Positions 52,634 through 62,752 are shown, counted from the stretch's first letter. The stretch: 64,000 nt of DNA from Corynebacterium afermentans subsp. afermentans (GCF_030408355.1 NZ_CP046606.1:868001-932000), one strand, 5' to 3'. The notes: a model not told the origin generated them from the sequence alone. Numbers and translations: made by a program.

Positions 52634-53470
52634 ATGAGCTTTTTCGAGGACATTGCAGCGGCGCTCGACCGCGAAGGCATCGAGTCCCGCGTGGGCGGGG
52701 ACACCATGTTCGTGCCCATGACCGCAGCACTGGAGATCCAGTTCGTAGAAATTGACCCGCACTTGCCGGCCGCCAACGTCTACATCGCGGCCGCGGACGT
52801 GGACGAGGACGACGAGGATTTCGAGGCCGTGTTGGTGGCCGTGGTCTTCTCCGTGGAGGACGCCGTGGCCGCGGTTGCGGAGCATATAGCGACCGACCAG
52901 GTGATCACCGTGCTGCGCGACCTGCTGGAGGGCACCGACGAGCGCATCGGCGACCTAGAGTTTTTCCAGGACCACGTGAACCCGCAGCAGGTGCGCGCCG
53001 AGGTGGGTGACAACGCTGAGCTGCTGGTCACCATCGACACCGTCGACGGCACCCCGCACGCCAAGGTCACCTTCATCGCGCTGCCCGAGGATTACGACGA
53101 CGTGCTCGACGACGCCGAAGGTGAGCTCTGGGAGTCCGACGGCGACGCGGAGCTGACCGAGGAGGACCGCGCCCGTCTCTTCGACGCTATCCACGACGAG
53201 GCGCTCGTCGACGCCGAGCGCCTCGAGCTGGGCAGCTTCACGGACTTTGACCGGCTTTTCGACGTGCTTTCGCTCGCCGCCGACCAGGCCGAGGACTGGG
53301 AGTCGCAGCTTTTGCCCGTGGACGACGAGTACGACGAGCCCGAGGTCTACGACCTGTTCGGCCAGGACGACGAAGACGACGATGACGATGACGTTGACGA
53401 TGTCGACTACGACGAAGACGACACGGACGACGCAGACGCCGACGACGAGGACCCCAGCCCTCGCCGTTAG
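52634..53470 (+). CDS. Highly acidic protein, possibly YbjN-like
   Basis: 278 residues. MSFFEDIAAALDREGIESRVGGDTMFVPMTAALEIQFVEID resembles the start of YbjN-type folds. The middle has two similar beta-rich parts, and the last 60 residues are extremely acidic (EDDDDDDVDDVDYDEDD). Acidic tails of this kind often act as nucleic-acid mimics or chaperone-like shields; no function can be assigned. A GGAAGGAA lies upstream of ATG 52634. The stop overlaps the convergent gene by 4 bp. Confidence 0.6.
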   Translation: MSFFEDIAAALDREGIESRVGGDTMFVPMTAALEIQFVEIDPHLPAANVYIAAADVDEDDEDFEAVLVAVVFSVEDAVAAVAEHIATDQVITVLRDLLEGTDERIGDLEFFQDHVNPQQVRAEVGDNAELLVTIDTVDGTPHAKVTFIALPEDYDDVLDDAEGELWESDGDAELTEEDRARLFDAIHDEALVDAERLELGSFTDFDRLFDVLSLAADQAEDWESQLLPVDDEYDEPEVYDLFGQDDEDDDDDDVDDVDYDEDDTDDADADDEDPSPRR

Positions 53471-53991
53471 GCCGCGCGAAGCCCCTCGAACATCGACGAC
53501 GGTGACGCGATCGGCGTGAAGGTCCCGTCGACGAGCCAGACGTAGTTCGCCGTGCGTGTCCCAGCCAGCTCATGGACCGCGTGGGCGCTGTCGTCGGGGA
53601 GCAGTGCGCGCACCCACGCTTCGGTGAGCACGGTGTCAACCACGCTGCCGGTCGTGTCCGCAATACGGACCTCAATCAGGTACGCCGGCACCTGGCTGCC
53701 TCCGTAGCCCTGTATCCGGGCCCGCGCCCGTGGGCCGACCCTGCGCCGGGTCACGGCCAATGTCAGCTGTGGCCCGTTGGCCACCCGCGGCAGTGTGAGC
53801 ACCGGTGGGCGCCACGCGGCGGTGGGCCGGGACAGCGACCGCGGGTGGTGCATGACGGCCTGTGCGGACTCGATGATTTCCGGGTGGCGCTCGCGGATGA
53901 CCTCGGCGAGGGATTCCGGGGTGGAGACGGGGGAGTGGGACATGTCGTTTCGGCTGACGCTTCGCAGCGGATTCTTCGTGGTGAACTTCAT
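53467..53991 (-). CDS. Hypothetical protein
   Basis: 174 residues, family not recognised. It reads MKFTTKNPLRSVSRNDMSHS at the start, then PQLTLAVTRRRVGPRARARIQGYGGSQVPAYLIEVRIADT and ends VWLVDGTFTPIASPSSMFEGLRAA. Beta-rich, basic in the middle, no signal peptide. Start ATG 53991 is supported by TAGTGT 7 nt upstream; the frame runs further upstream but becomes unlike coding sequence. It sits divergent to the MFS gene. Confidence 0.55.
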   Translation of the reverse strand: MKFTTKNPLRSVSRNDMSHSPVSTPESLAEVIRERHPEIIESAQAVMHHPRSLSRPTAAWRPPVLTLPRVANGPQLTLAVTRRRVGPRARARIQGYGGSQVPAYLIEVRIADTTGSVVDTVLTEAWVRALLPDDSAHAVHELAGTRTANYVWLVDGTFTPIASPSSMFEGLRAA

Positions 53992-54133
53992 GGCGCACAC
54001 ACTATGAAGCCCGTCGACATCACCGACCCGGCAATCGAACACACGGTCGAATTCTGGTTGGCTGCCAGGGGTGATATGCCATTGCGGAAAATATTTGCCA
54101 CATTGCCAAATCAGACCACCCCACCTGGCGATG

Positions 54134-54139
54134 TACCCT
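54134..54139 (+). promoter_or_regulatory. -10 hexamer of the MFS-nucleoside hydrolase operon
   Basis: TACCCT ends 8 nt before ATG 54148 and no ribosome-binding site lies between, consistent with a leaderless start of the operon. Confidence 0.45.
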
Positions 54140-54147
54140 AGCCAGCA

Positions 54148-55356
54148 ATGAACGCCGACAATCCAACTCAACAGCAGACGCCGCGCACCCAGCCGAAGAT
54201 CCCGCGCACGATCTGGGTGCTTGTCGGCGCCGCGTTCATCATCGCCCTCGGCTACGGGCTCATCGCCCCAGTGCTCCCGCAGTTCGCCGGCAGCTTCGGC
54301 GTGTCCATGGCGGCCGCCGGAGCGGTCACCTCCATTTTCGCACTGGCGCGCCTTCTGGGGGCTCCGGGGGCCGGCCGGCTCGTCGATAGGCTTGGCTCCC
54401 GCCCGATCTACCTCACCGGCTTGCTTATCGTTGCCGCCTCCACGTTCTTCGTGGCCTTCGCGCAGGCATATTGGCAGATCCTCGCCCTGCGGTTTATCGC
54501 CGGGTTCGGCTCCACCATGTTCACTCTGTCGGCGCAGGCGTTGATCGTGCGCGTGACGCACCCGTCCATCCGCGGGCGTGCCAACGCGCTGTACGCCTCC
54601 GCGTTTCTGGTCGGCAACGTCGTCGGCCCGGTCATCGGCGCCGCGTTGTCTTTCCTGGGTTTCCGCGCACCGTTTGTCATTTACGGCATCGCGGTGGCGG
54701 GCGCGGCGGTTGCCGTCGGCGCGCTGACCCAGCCAAAGCCGGGCTCCGAGCCGCTGCCCGCAGCGAAGCCGAAGATGCGCGTGCGCCAGGCGTGGCAGAG
54801 CTCCACCTACAAGGCGCTGCTGGCCGCCGGTTTTACCAACGGCTTTGTCAACATGGGCTCGCGAGTGGCCATCTTGCCGCTGTTCGCTGCGGCCGTGTTT
54901 GAGCGCGGGGGAGCGGCCGCCGGGTTTGCGCTGACCGCCTTCGCGTTCGGCATGGCCGTGACTCTGCAGTTCTCCGGCCGCCTCGCCGACAGCCTCGGCC
55001 GCCGTCCGCTGGTCGCCGCGGGTCTTGCCACCTCGGGCGTGTTCACGGCACTCCTTGGCGGTGCCACCAGTTTCTGGCCGCTCGTGCTACTCTCCGCCGC
55101 CGCAGGCATCGGCGCGGGCCTGATGAGCCCCGCCACCCAGGCCACGCTCGCGGACATCATCGGCAACGAGCGCTCCGGCGGTACAGTGCTGTCCACGTAT
55201 CAAATGACGCAGGATGCCGGCTCGATCCTCGCGCCGGTGCTGCTCGGCACGGTCGCGGAGGCGGCGGGCTTCCAGGCCGCGTTCGGCATGTGCGGGGCGG
55301 TGTGCGCCGCCACGTTAATCATTTGGCTTGTCGCCGGAAAGGAAACAAAACCGTGA
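54148..55356 (+). CDS. MFS transporter, DHA1-like (12 TM)
   Basis: 402 residues with twelve helices. GLVGAAF-like IWVLVGAAFIIALGYGLIAPVLPQFAGSFG is TM1, GRLVDRLGSRPIYLTGL the A-motif, RFIAGFGSTMFTLSAQALIV TM4, and GRLADSLGRRPLVAAGL the repeat of the A-motif in the second half. The stop overlaps the nucleoside hydrolase start (GTGA). This link suggests transport of nucleosides or a product of their breakdown, but export of another compound cannot be excluded. Confidence 0.82.
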   Translation: MNADNPTQQQTPRTQPKIPRTIWVLVGAAFIIALGYGLIAPVLPQFAGSFGVSMAAAGAVTSIFALARLLGAPGAGRLVDRLGSRPIYLTGLLIVAASTFFVAFAQAYWQILALRFIAGFGSTMFTLSAQALIVRVTHPSIRGRANALYASAFLVGNVVGPVIGAALSFLGFRAPFVIYGIAVAGAAVAVGALTQPKPGSEPLPAAKPKMRVRQAWQSSTYKALLAAGFTNGFVNMGSRVAILPLFAAAVFERGGAAAGFALTAFAFGMAVTLQFSGRLADSLGRRPLVAAGLATSGVFTALLGGATSFWPLVLLSAAAGIGAGLMSPATQATLADIIGNERSGGTVLSTYQMTQDAGSILAPVLLGTVAEAAGFQAAFGMCGAVCAATLIIWLVAGKETKP

Positions 55357-56357
55357 GAGTCATCCTGGATTGCGACCCCGGCATCGACGACACCTACGCA
55401 ATCATCTTCCTCACCGCCGCGGCCCACGCGGGGCTCATAGAGCTCGATTGCCTCACGACGACCTCCGGCAACGTCCCCGCCGAACAATGCGCCCAGAACG
55501 GCGCCTGGATCCTGGGACTGAGCGGTCTGCCCATCATCTCGCTGGCCGCGGGCCTGCCCGGGCCGCTCGAGGTGGAGCTGACCACCACGCCGGAAACCCA
55601 CGGGGAGACCGGCTTGGGCTACGCCACCGCGCCCGAGCGCCACGTGGAGCACGACTGGGACGCGCTGTGGATCGACTCCATCGAGCGCGGCACCGAGGAT
55701 TTGCACCTCATCGTCACGGGGCCTTTGACCAACCTGGCCGCCTTTGCCCACGCCCACCCGGAGCATTTTCAAAAGCTCAAGCACATCACCGTGATGGGCG
55801 GAGCAGTGCATTACCCGGGCAACACCACGCCCAGCGCGGAGTGGAACTTCTGGGTGGACCCGCACGCCGCCGCCGACGTGTTCGCCATGACACCGGTGCC
55901 GATCACACTGTGCTCGCTCGGCGTGACAGAGCGGATGTTGCTCGGTCCGGAGGCGTTGGCGGAGTTCGTCGATAAGCTTGGCGGCTCCCCGCTCGCCGAG
56001 CATCTCGAGGCGATCACTCGGTTCTACTTCGAGTTCCACGAAGACGTCGGCGAGGGCTATCAGGCTCAGATCCACGACTTGCTCACCGTGCTCATCGCTC
56101 TTGACCTGGTGGATTACCAGGCGACCGAGACCACCGTCGACGTGGAGGCCGACTCCGAGCTCATGCGCGGCACCTCGGTGGCGGATCTGCGTGGTATTTG
56201 GGAGCGCGACCCGAACGCGCGCCTGGTCACCGACGTCACCGACGAGGCCATCACCGCCGCCTGGGAACGCTTCGACTGGGCCTGCGAGGTGCACGCCAAG
56301 GCCGCCGCCGGCGACGCCGAGATTGTGGAGCTGCGCCACCTGCGCGCCGACGACTAG
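55353..56357 (+). CDS. Nucleoside hydrolase (IunH/RihB family)
   Basis: 334 residues. ILDCDPGIDDTYAI is the calcium-binding DxDxGxDD motif, VTGPLTNLAAFAH and ITVMGGAVHYPGNTTPSAEWNFWVDPHAA the conserved ribose-site motifs, and HDLLTVLIAL carries the leaving-group side. It splits ribonucleosides into base and ribose. AAAGGAAA precedes GTG 55353, which overlaps the MFS stop. It precedes an ECF transporter operon on the same strand, which suggests that a free base or nucleoside is the transported molecule. Confidence 0.9.
   Translation: MRVILDCDPGIDDTYAIIFLTAAAHAGLIELDCLTTTSGNVPAEQCAQNGAWILGLSGLPIISLAAGLPGPLEVELTTTPETHGETGLGYATAPERHVEHDWDALWIDSIERGTEDLHLIVTGPLTNLAAFAHAHPEHFQKLKHITVMGGAVHYPGNTTPSAEWNFWVDPHAAADVFAMTPVPITLCSLGVTERMLLGPEALAEFVDKLGGSPLAEHLEAITRFYFEFHEDVGEGYQAQIHDLLTVLIALDLVDYQATETTVDVEADSELMRGTSVADLRGIWERDPNARLVTDVTDEAITAAWERFDWACEVHAKAAAGDAEIVELRHLRADD
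55967..55977 (-). repeat. Ninth perfect copy of the 11-base word
   Basis: CGTCGATAAGC inside the nucleoside hydrolase gene (Val-Asp-Lys codons). One-base variants are also present at 26742, 28211, 29422, 31145, 36072, 37920, 41671, 54381 and 62781. Confidence 0.7.
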
Positions 56358-56377
56358 GCCGGGAAAACTCCCCCTGC

Positions 56378-56465
56378 TACACTTTCCGAACCGATAGCCC
56401 AGCCGAGGTGACATAGGCGAGAAGGGCTGCACCTTCCCGTTTTCCGCGCACCACTCGGAGCACCC
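56378..56465 (+). promoter_or_regulatory. Structured leader with pseudoknot-type sequestration of the ECF S Shine-Dalgarno
   Basis: TACACT (56378-56383) is a possible internal promoter -10 box. The leader can form helix AGCCC (56396-56400) with GGGCT (56424-56428). Its loop contains CCGAG (56403-56407), which can pair with CTCGG (56454-56458) overlapping the GGAG ribosome-binding site (56457-56460) of the next gene. A small hairpin GAAGG-GCTGCA-CCTTC lies between. This geometry would allow ligand- or RNA-controlled translation. No known riboswitch consensus matches convincingly. Confidence 0.45.
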
Positions 56466-57266
56466 ATGTCACACGCAACCACCCCGGCCGCGCAGGCCGC
56501 GCAGAAGGCCGAATGGACCCCCGCCCGCCGCGCCCTCGCCGTCGCAGGCACCCTGTTTATCGCCGCCACCTGGCTCTACTTCGTCCTCGTCCACCCGGCG
56601 GATTGGGACCAGGTCACCGGCTCCGGCCAGGGCATCGCGCTGCTTGCCGGCTACGGCATCGGCACCATCTTGCTGCTGGCCGCGGTGATCCCCGTGCTGC
56701 CGGCGCGCACGCTGGGTCTGATCCCGATCGCGATCATCATCAACTCTGTCGTTGGCGAGATCGTCGGTTCCATCGGCCTGCCGCTGTACCTGGACTCCGT
56801 GGGCACCGTGCTCGTCGCGGCCTTGGCAGGCCCGGTCGCGGGCATGGCCACCGGCGCGCTGAACAACGTCGTGTGGGGCCTGCTCAACCCGGCGGCGCTG
56901 CCGTTCGCCGCGGGTGCGGCGCTCGTCGGTTGGCTGGCCGGCGTGTTCATCCACCGTTTCAACGCGCTGCGCAACATCGCCACCGTGATCGGTTTCGGCC
57001 TGGTGCTCGGCGTTGTCGGCGGCGTGGTCGCAGCCCCTGTGGCCGCATACGTCTACGGCGGCACCGCTGGTGTGGGCACCGGCGCGCTGGTCAGCCTGTT
57101 CCGCGAGATGGGCGGCTCGCTCATCGCATCCGTGACCACCCAGGCGTTCATCTCCGACCCGGTGGACAAGGTCATTGTCATGCTGGTGGCGTACTTCACG
57201 GTCAAGGCGCTGCCCAAGCGCACTGTCGCCACCTTCGCCCCGCAGAGCAACCCGCAGAGCAAGTAA
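56466..57266 (+). CDS. ECF transporter S component of unknown substrate
   Basis: 266 residues with about six membrane helices: ALAVAGTLFIAATWLYFVLVHP, IALLAGYGIGTILLLAAVIPVL, LGLIPIAIIINSVVGEIVGS, and PLYLDSVGTVLVAALAGPVAGMATGALNNVVWGLLNPAALPFA, a pattern typical of S components (LDSVGT..LAGP..G). The C-terminal helices end before a short tail. It follows the nucleoside hydrolase on the same strand and is followed by T and A components, so the substrate is probably a base or nucleoside. Its leader may be regulated (see the leader entry). GGAG precedes the ATG. Confidence 0.8.
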   Translation: MSHATTPAAQAAQKAEWTPARRALAVAGTLFIAATWLYFVLVHPADWDQVTGSGQGIALLAGYGIGTILLLAAVIPVLPARTLGLIPIAIIINSVVGEIVGSIGLPLYLDSVGTVLVAALAGPVAGMATGALNNVVWGLLNPAALPFAAGAALVGWLAGVFIHRFNALRNIATVIGFGLVLGVVGGVVAAPVAAYVYGGTAGVGTGALVSLFREMGGSLIASVTTQAFISDPVDKVIVMLVAYFTVKALPKRTVATFAPQSNPQSK

Positions 57267-57281
57267 CCCCAAGCAACCCCA

Positions 57282-57970
57282 GTGTCCCAGCCACACACCC
57301 GCCTGAACCCGCTGACCGCTTTGGCCGTCGGCGCGTCCGGCTGGATCCTGGCGCTGGGGCTGAATACTCCGCGGGCCTCGCTCGCCATCATCGCTGTGGC
57401 CCTCGCCGCCGGCACCTGTCGCACCCGCAACCCGTCCGTCGTGGCGGCCACAGTAATCATCGCCGCGCCCGTCGCCGCGTCGATGGTGCTCATCCACGCG
57501 CCCTACGGCGAGCACAAAATCGCCCCGCTGCTCACCTCCGACGGGCTCGCGGATGCCGCGCACCTCACCGCTCGTTTCACCGCGTTGGTGGCGTGCCTGC
57601 TCGCCGCCGTGGCGTGGACTCGCACGCCGGATCTGGCCAAGGCCCTGCAGAGCACAAAGGGCGGCAACCGCATCGGCTACATCGCCGGCACCACGCTGCA
57701 GCTCGGCCCCCAGGGCGCGCACCGCGCACGCATCACGCGCGACGCCAACCGCCTCAAGCAGCGACCGATCAAAGCCAAAACCGTCGTCCCGCACCTGATC
57801 ATGCCCGTACTCACGGAGCTGCTCACCCAGGCCGGCGCCCGCGGCCAGGCCCTGGAGACTGCAGGCTACGACCTCACCGGCCCCCGCACCGTCCTGCGCC
57901 CGGTCCACGACAGCCCCGCCCAGCGCGCCGCCCGCATCCTTGTCCCGCTTACCTGCGTGGCGGTGGTCCT

Positions 57971-57980
<10 letters not shown>
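57282..57980 (+). CDS. ECF transporter T component
   Basis: 232 residues. LNPLTALAVGASGWILALGL and LAIIAVALAAGTC are N-terminal helices; the coupling region GYIAGTTLQLGPQGAHRARITRDANRLKQR and LLTQAGARGQALETAGYD carries the ARG-type motif that touches the ATPase. The end is a membrane helix (AARILVPLTCVAVVLWI). GTG 57282 follows the S gene by 15 bp and the stop overlaps the ATPase start by 10 nt. Together with 56466 and 57971 it is a complete ECF transporter. Confidence 0.85.
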
Positions 57981-59131
<1,151 letters not shown>

Positions 59132-59339
59132 CCGCAGTACCCTGCGTTTCGAGGTCGTTAGTGCCCGGCCAATGGGACCCAAAAACGGAGGCTGCTGACG
59201 GCGGAGATGCTGTGACATGGACCAGCACGCCGTCTCCTCAACCTTCCGGGCGACCCGCAATAACCCGAGGAACCTCAGCAGAAGAAAAGCCGCGAACCGG
59301 CCTGATTCTTCAAGGAGAAGCTGGCTTTGAAGGGGAGAC
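59132..59339. other. Junction between the ECF operon and the low-GC helicase gene
   Basis: 208 bp without a gene. The G+C content falls across it from that of the ECF operon towards that of the helicase. I see no direct repeats, tRNA or integrase remnants in it; the left end of the presumed transferred piece is probably here, but it is not sharply marked. Confidence 0.5.
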
Positions 59340-62300
59340 TTACTGCTCCAAATGACGTTTGCCTTCCGAATCTTCTCTGACCATGTGGCCAGGGTTTCGG
59401 TGGCGTTCCGCCTTCATGCCGTCATCAAACGGATCCTGGATGCTCGAGCGCTTGTTTGTGGTGAGTGCCTTGTACAGCGGGGCACGGACAGGTTCGTCTA
59501 ATCCCAACCTCATGACCACCACGTCGAGCAATTCATCTTTGTTTCCAGTCATGTGCCGCTCTTCGGCGTGCCTGACTTCAGCTTGCCCGAGGTAGTAAAA
59601 CTCCAAGCCGTCTGCGTCTTCTCGCTTCACAAAGAGGTGGAGGTCGGCGGAGCCATCCAAGATTGGCTGGAGTTCGTTGCTCTTCAGCGTCCGATTGCTC
59701 TTGGAGAACCATTGCATTGTGGATTGGTCAATGAATGTGTCGTCGTATCGGTGGCTCGCCAGGACATCGGCGTCCTTGTGGTAGGTGACGAAGATCGGGC
59801 AAGTGTTGGTGTTTGAATCCACCGCGTACCCGTAGATCGTGGACTCCCTATTGTGATGCCAGTTGAGGAGTCTTGCTGCGTCTTTTCGGGTGTACGTTTT
59901 CCCTCGGACGAACATGTCGCTCTGGCGGTACTGGCGCCGGTTGACGAGGAGGCCAGTTTCGATGAGGTCATCAATGTGGGAGCGGAAACTGACTTCCGGG
60001 TTCGGGTGTTGCTCGTCGTAGGAGAAGTACAACTCTGAGAACCGCTCACCGAGCTGAAAACCGCTGCTTGTGCGGACAGCGAGTGGACTACCCCCATAGC
60101 GTTGGGCAGCAGCCTTCGTGAACCAGTCCAGGTTCAAAACGAGCTCTACCGACTGCATGAGGTTAGCCGAGGAATCAAGCTCCGGTGAGTACTCCTCAAT
60201 TGCGGTCTTGAAGTCGTGTGCGGAAAGCGTCCCTTTAGGTCCGCGGCGCACAAGTTCGGAGAGAAGAAGAAGTTCCTGCGGTCGTTTTCCGTTGAGCAGC
60301 TCCGCGGCGATGAGGGAGAGGAAGCCGTCTTCTTCGCGGGAGGGCGCAGAGTTAACTTCCTTCAATTTGTACAAAAGCGACCAGTAGTTTCGGGTGTGTT
60401 GATCGGTTGCGCACAGCACAGACGGATCCATGGACTCGTGGTAAAGGAAATCGACGAGCCTCGGAATCCGGCCGAGCCGGTACTTTAACTCGGCGATGGC
60501 TTCGCGCTTCGCTTTAACTCCGGTGATACGGGCCTTTTGCAGAGACTCGATTACTCGAGCGGCGGAGACCTTGTCGAAGCTCACCGTGGAAGACCCGGCT
60601 TTTGGGCGAGGGTCGTTGACGTCGTCGAGAATCTTTGGCTTGCGGCCAGTCTTGTTTCCGGTGAGAGCAATAGCAATGAGGTAGTTGTTCGCGTAGTTAC
60701 CAATAAAATCGATGACGCGCAGCGAGTGCTTGTCGGCGGACTTTCGCAACCCGCGTCCTAGTTGTTGCGTGAAAATAATTGAGGATTCAGTGCTTCGGAG
60801 CAGGACGATCACATTCACCGAGGGGATGTCGATTCCCTCGTTGAAAATGTCCACCGTGAAGATGTAATCGAGCTCGCCATTTTCCAGCTTCGAAACGACC
60901 GACTCTCGCTGTTCAATCGTGTCCGCTCCCGAGAGACTCCTCGTTCTCAACGGACGGCCGTGAGCGGTGCGCGAGGAGAGTGCTTCCGCGAGGATGCGGG
61001 ATTCTTCGTTACTACTGCAGAACACTAGGCCTTTCGTACCTTCTGCGAACGAGTATTTCTGCAGTGCATCAACGATGTGCTCGACGCGACTTTCCGCAAC
61101 CAGATCTTTGAGCTTTGACTTGTCTCCGATTGATCCCTGCGCCGATTCGTAGTCGGCAATGCCGTAGTAGTCGAAGGGGACGAGCATCCGGTTTTCAAGG
61201 GCGCCTTCAAGACGAATCTCGTACGGAACGTTGTATCCAAAGAGTTCGAAGACGTTAAACCCATCCGTACGCTCCGGGGTGGCGGTCAAACCTAGCGTGA
61301 AGTTGGGGCGGAAGTGGTTCAGGATCGACTGGTACGACTTGGCCCCGGAACGGTGAACTTCGTCGATGATGACCAGATCGAACTGGAGCGGCGAGATTGA
61401 CGCCAGATTCTCTTTCCGTGAAAGAGACTGAACCGTTGCAAACACCAAATCTTTGTCTAACTCTCGCCGCGCTCCCACGAAGAAACCGATTTGTGAGTCG
61501 TCGACTTCCAACACCTTGGCAAACTCTTGAGCTGCCTTTTTCAAGATCTGCTCACGGTGCACGATGAAAAGCGTTTTTGAAGGCTTCATCTGGCGCGTAG
61601 CCAACGCTGCCAAAATAGTCTTTCCCGTGCCGGTTGCTGAGATGATCAATGCGCGTTTTTCGCCGGAGTCGACCACACTCTGCAGCTGCTCAAGCGCCTC
61701 CACCTGCATCAGGTTTGGAAGAATCTTCTCGCCTTCCGGAGAAACCTCCATCGGTTGAGTTTCCGTGAAAACGATTGTGCGGTTGGCCCTCTTCTGCTCG
61801 TACTCGCTGATCCATTCCTCGGTCAGTGGTACTGCCTTTTCGAGGTGCTTGTCGACCCCACTTTGAAGCTGTGACGCAATGTTGCCGTTTCGGTGCGAGG
61901 AAACTCGGATGTTCCACTCGTGGTTTTCCATCAGGGCGTAGCGCGTGAGGTTTGAGCTGCCGACGAGCGCGGTGACATGATCGCCGTGATTGAAGATGTA
62001 GCCCTTGGCATGGTGGGCGTATTCAGACATAACGTAGACATCGACGTTTTCCAGAGTTAGTAGCTCGCGCAATGCAGCTGGCTCGTTGAAGTCCTGGTAC
62101 GAGGACGTGATGATCGTGCCCTTGCCTTGAAACTCAACGAGTTGCTGTTTGAGCGCGCCGATACCGCCGACCGTCACGAATGCAACGGAGAAGACGTAAC
62201 TATCAGCGAACTCAAGTTCGTTCTTGAGCGCCTCGTACATGGTGTTTGAGTCACCGTTGGTGATGAGCTCCGGGTTTTCTTGCTTGTTGGCAAGAACGGC

Positions 62301-62357
62301 TTCGTCGATGAAGCCGTACTCAAGGTCGCGTTGCAGCGAGGAAAGCAAAGGATCCAT
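59340..62357 (-). CDS. PLD-nuclease / SF2 helicase / DUF3427 protein
   Basis: 1005 residues. Residues 1-150 form a phospholipase D-like nuclease half-domain (HAKGYIF, H116 and K118; GSSNLT at 133-138). Residues about 220-560 are a superfamily II helicase (ATGTGKT 241-247, DEVH 332-335, TATPE 358-362, IDIPSVNVIV, QLGRGLR). The rest matches DUF3427-type C-terminal regions. It could unwind and cut nucleic acid, as in antiviral or repair helicase-nucleases. Sampled lines run near 47-52 percent G+C against about 68 percent for ldh next door, a sign of transfer. Start ATG overlaps the Nudix stop (TAATG). Confidence 0.85.
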   Translation of the reverse strand: MDPLLSSLQRDLEYGFIDEAVLANKQENPELITNGDSNTMYEALKNELEFADSYVFSVAFVTVGGIGALKQQLVEFQGKGTIITSSYQDFNEPAALRELLTLENVDVYVMSEYAHHAKGYIFNHGDHVTALVGSSNLTRYALMENHEWNIRVSSHRNGNIASQLQSGVDKHLEKAVPLTEEWISEYEQKRANRTIVFTETQPMEVSPEGEKILPNLMQVEALEQLQSVVDSGEKRALIISATGTGKTILAALATRQMKPSKTLFIVHREQILKKAAQEFAKVLEVDDSQIGFFVGARRELDKDLVFATVQSLSRKENLASISPLQFDLVIIDEVHRSGAKSYQSILNHFRPNFTLGLTATPERTDGFNVFELFGYNVPYEIRLEGALENRMLVPFDYYGIADYESAQGSIGDKSKLKDLVAESRVEHIVDALQKYSFAEGTKGLVFCSSNEESRILAEALSSRTAHGRPLRTRSLSGADTIEQRESVVSKLENGELDYIFTVDIFNEGIDIPSVNVIVLLRSTESSIIFTQQLGRGLRKSADKHSLRVIDFIGNYANNYLIAIALTGNKTGRKPKILDDVNDPRPKAGSSTVSFDKVSAARVIESLQKARITGVKAKREAIAELKYRLGRIPRLVDFLYHESMDPSVLCATDQHTRNYWSLLYKLKEVNSAPSREEDGFLSLIAAELLNGKRPQELLLLSELVRRGPKGTLSAHDFKTAIEEYSPELDSSANLMQSVELVLNLDWFTKAAAQRYGGSPLAVRTSSGFQLGERFSELYFSYDEQHPNPEVSFRSHIDDLIETGLLVNRRQYRQSDMFVRGKTYTRKDAARLLNWHHNRESTIYGYAVDSNTNTCPIFVTYHKDADVLASHRYDDTFIDQSTMQWFSKSNRTLKSNELQPILDGSADLHLFVKREDADGLEFYYLGQAEVRHAEERHMTGNKDELLDVVVMRLGLDEPVRAPLYKALTTNKRSSIQDPFDDGMKAERHRNPGHMVREDSEGKRHLEQ

Positions 62358-62746
62358 TATTGCTGCTGTACTCGTTCAACAGTCTCGATGTCGGCTGGTG
62401 CCCATTCAAGTTGGTGCAGCTCAGCTTTAGGCACCCAGCGGATTTCCTGGTGCTCGGAAAGCTTCGGGGTGCCGGAGCGAAGCGTGCAGTAGTACGTGGT
62501 GAGGTTGATGACTACAGAGTTGGTTTCGTGCCGGCTCGTCACGATCCGATCCAATACATCAACCTCAACACTGAGTTCCTCGAAAAGCTCACGCTGCAGG
62601 GCCTGTTCCGGAGTCTCGCCGGGTTCAATCTTTCCGCCGGGAAACTCCCACAATCCGCTCATCGATCGGCCCAATCCTCGCTGTGCAGCAAACACAAGTT
62701 CGCCGTCGAGGATCACTGCTCCAACCACATCGATGTTTTTGGCCAT
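62357..62746 (-). CDS. Nudix hydrolase (MutT-like)
   Basis: 129 residues. The Nudix box GGKIEPGETPEQALQRELFEEL is complete (GX5EX7REUXEEXGU pattern) and the start AKNIDVVGAVILDGELVFAAQRG is like 8-oxo-dGTP diphosphatases. Its TAA overlaps the helicase ATG, so the two are cotranslated. A small nucleotide hydrolase coupled to a nuclease-helicase suggests clearance of modified or signal nucleotides. It may also be just MutT-type sanitation. -10 box TAGGAT lies 6 nt before the ATG. Confidence 0.85.
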   Translation of the reverse strand: MAKNIDVVGAVILDGELVFAAQRGLGRSMSGLWEFPGGKIEPGETPEQALQRELFEELSVEVDVLDRIVTSRHETNSVVINLTTYYCTLRSGTPKLSEHQEIRWVPKAELHQLEWAPADIETVERVQQQ

Positions 62747-62752
62747 GGTGAC

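Noticed and set aside
56390..56465. ZTP or guanidine-III riboswitch in front of the ECF S gene
   Set aside because: GTGAC and GGCG strings recall the ZTP aptamer and GAGGTG recalls guanidine-III, but the P2 hairpin and the CCGCCUGGG-type 3' segment (ZTP), or the conserved GGAC/ACGG blocks (guanidine-III), are absent.
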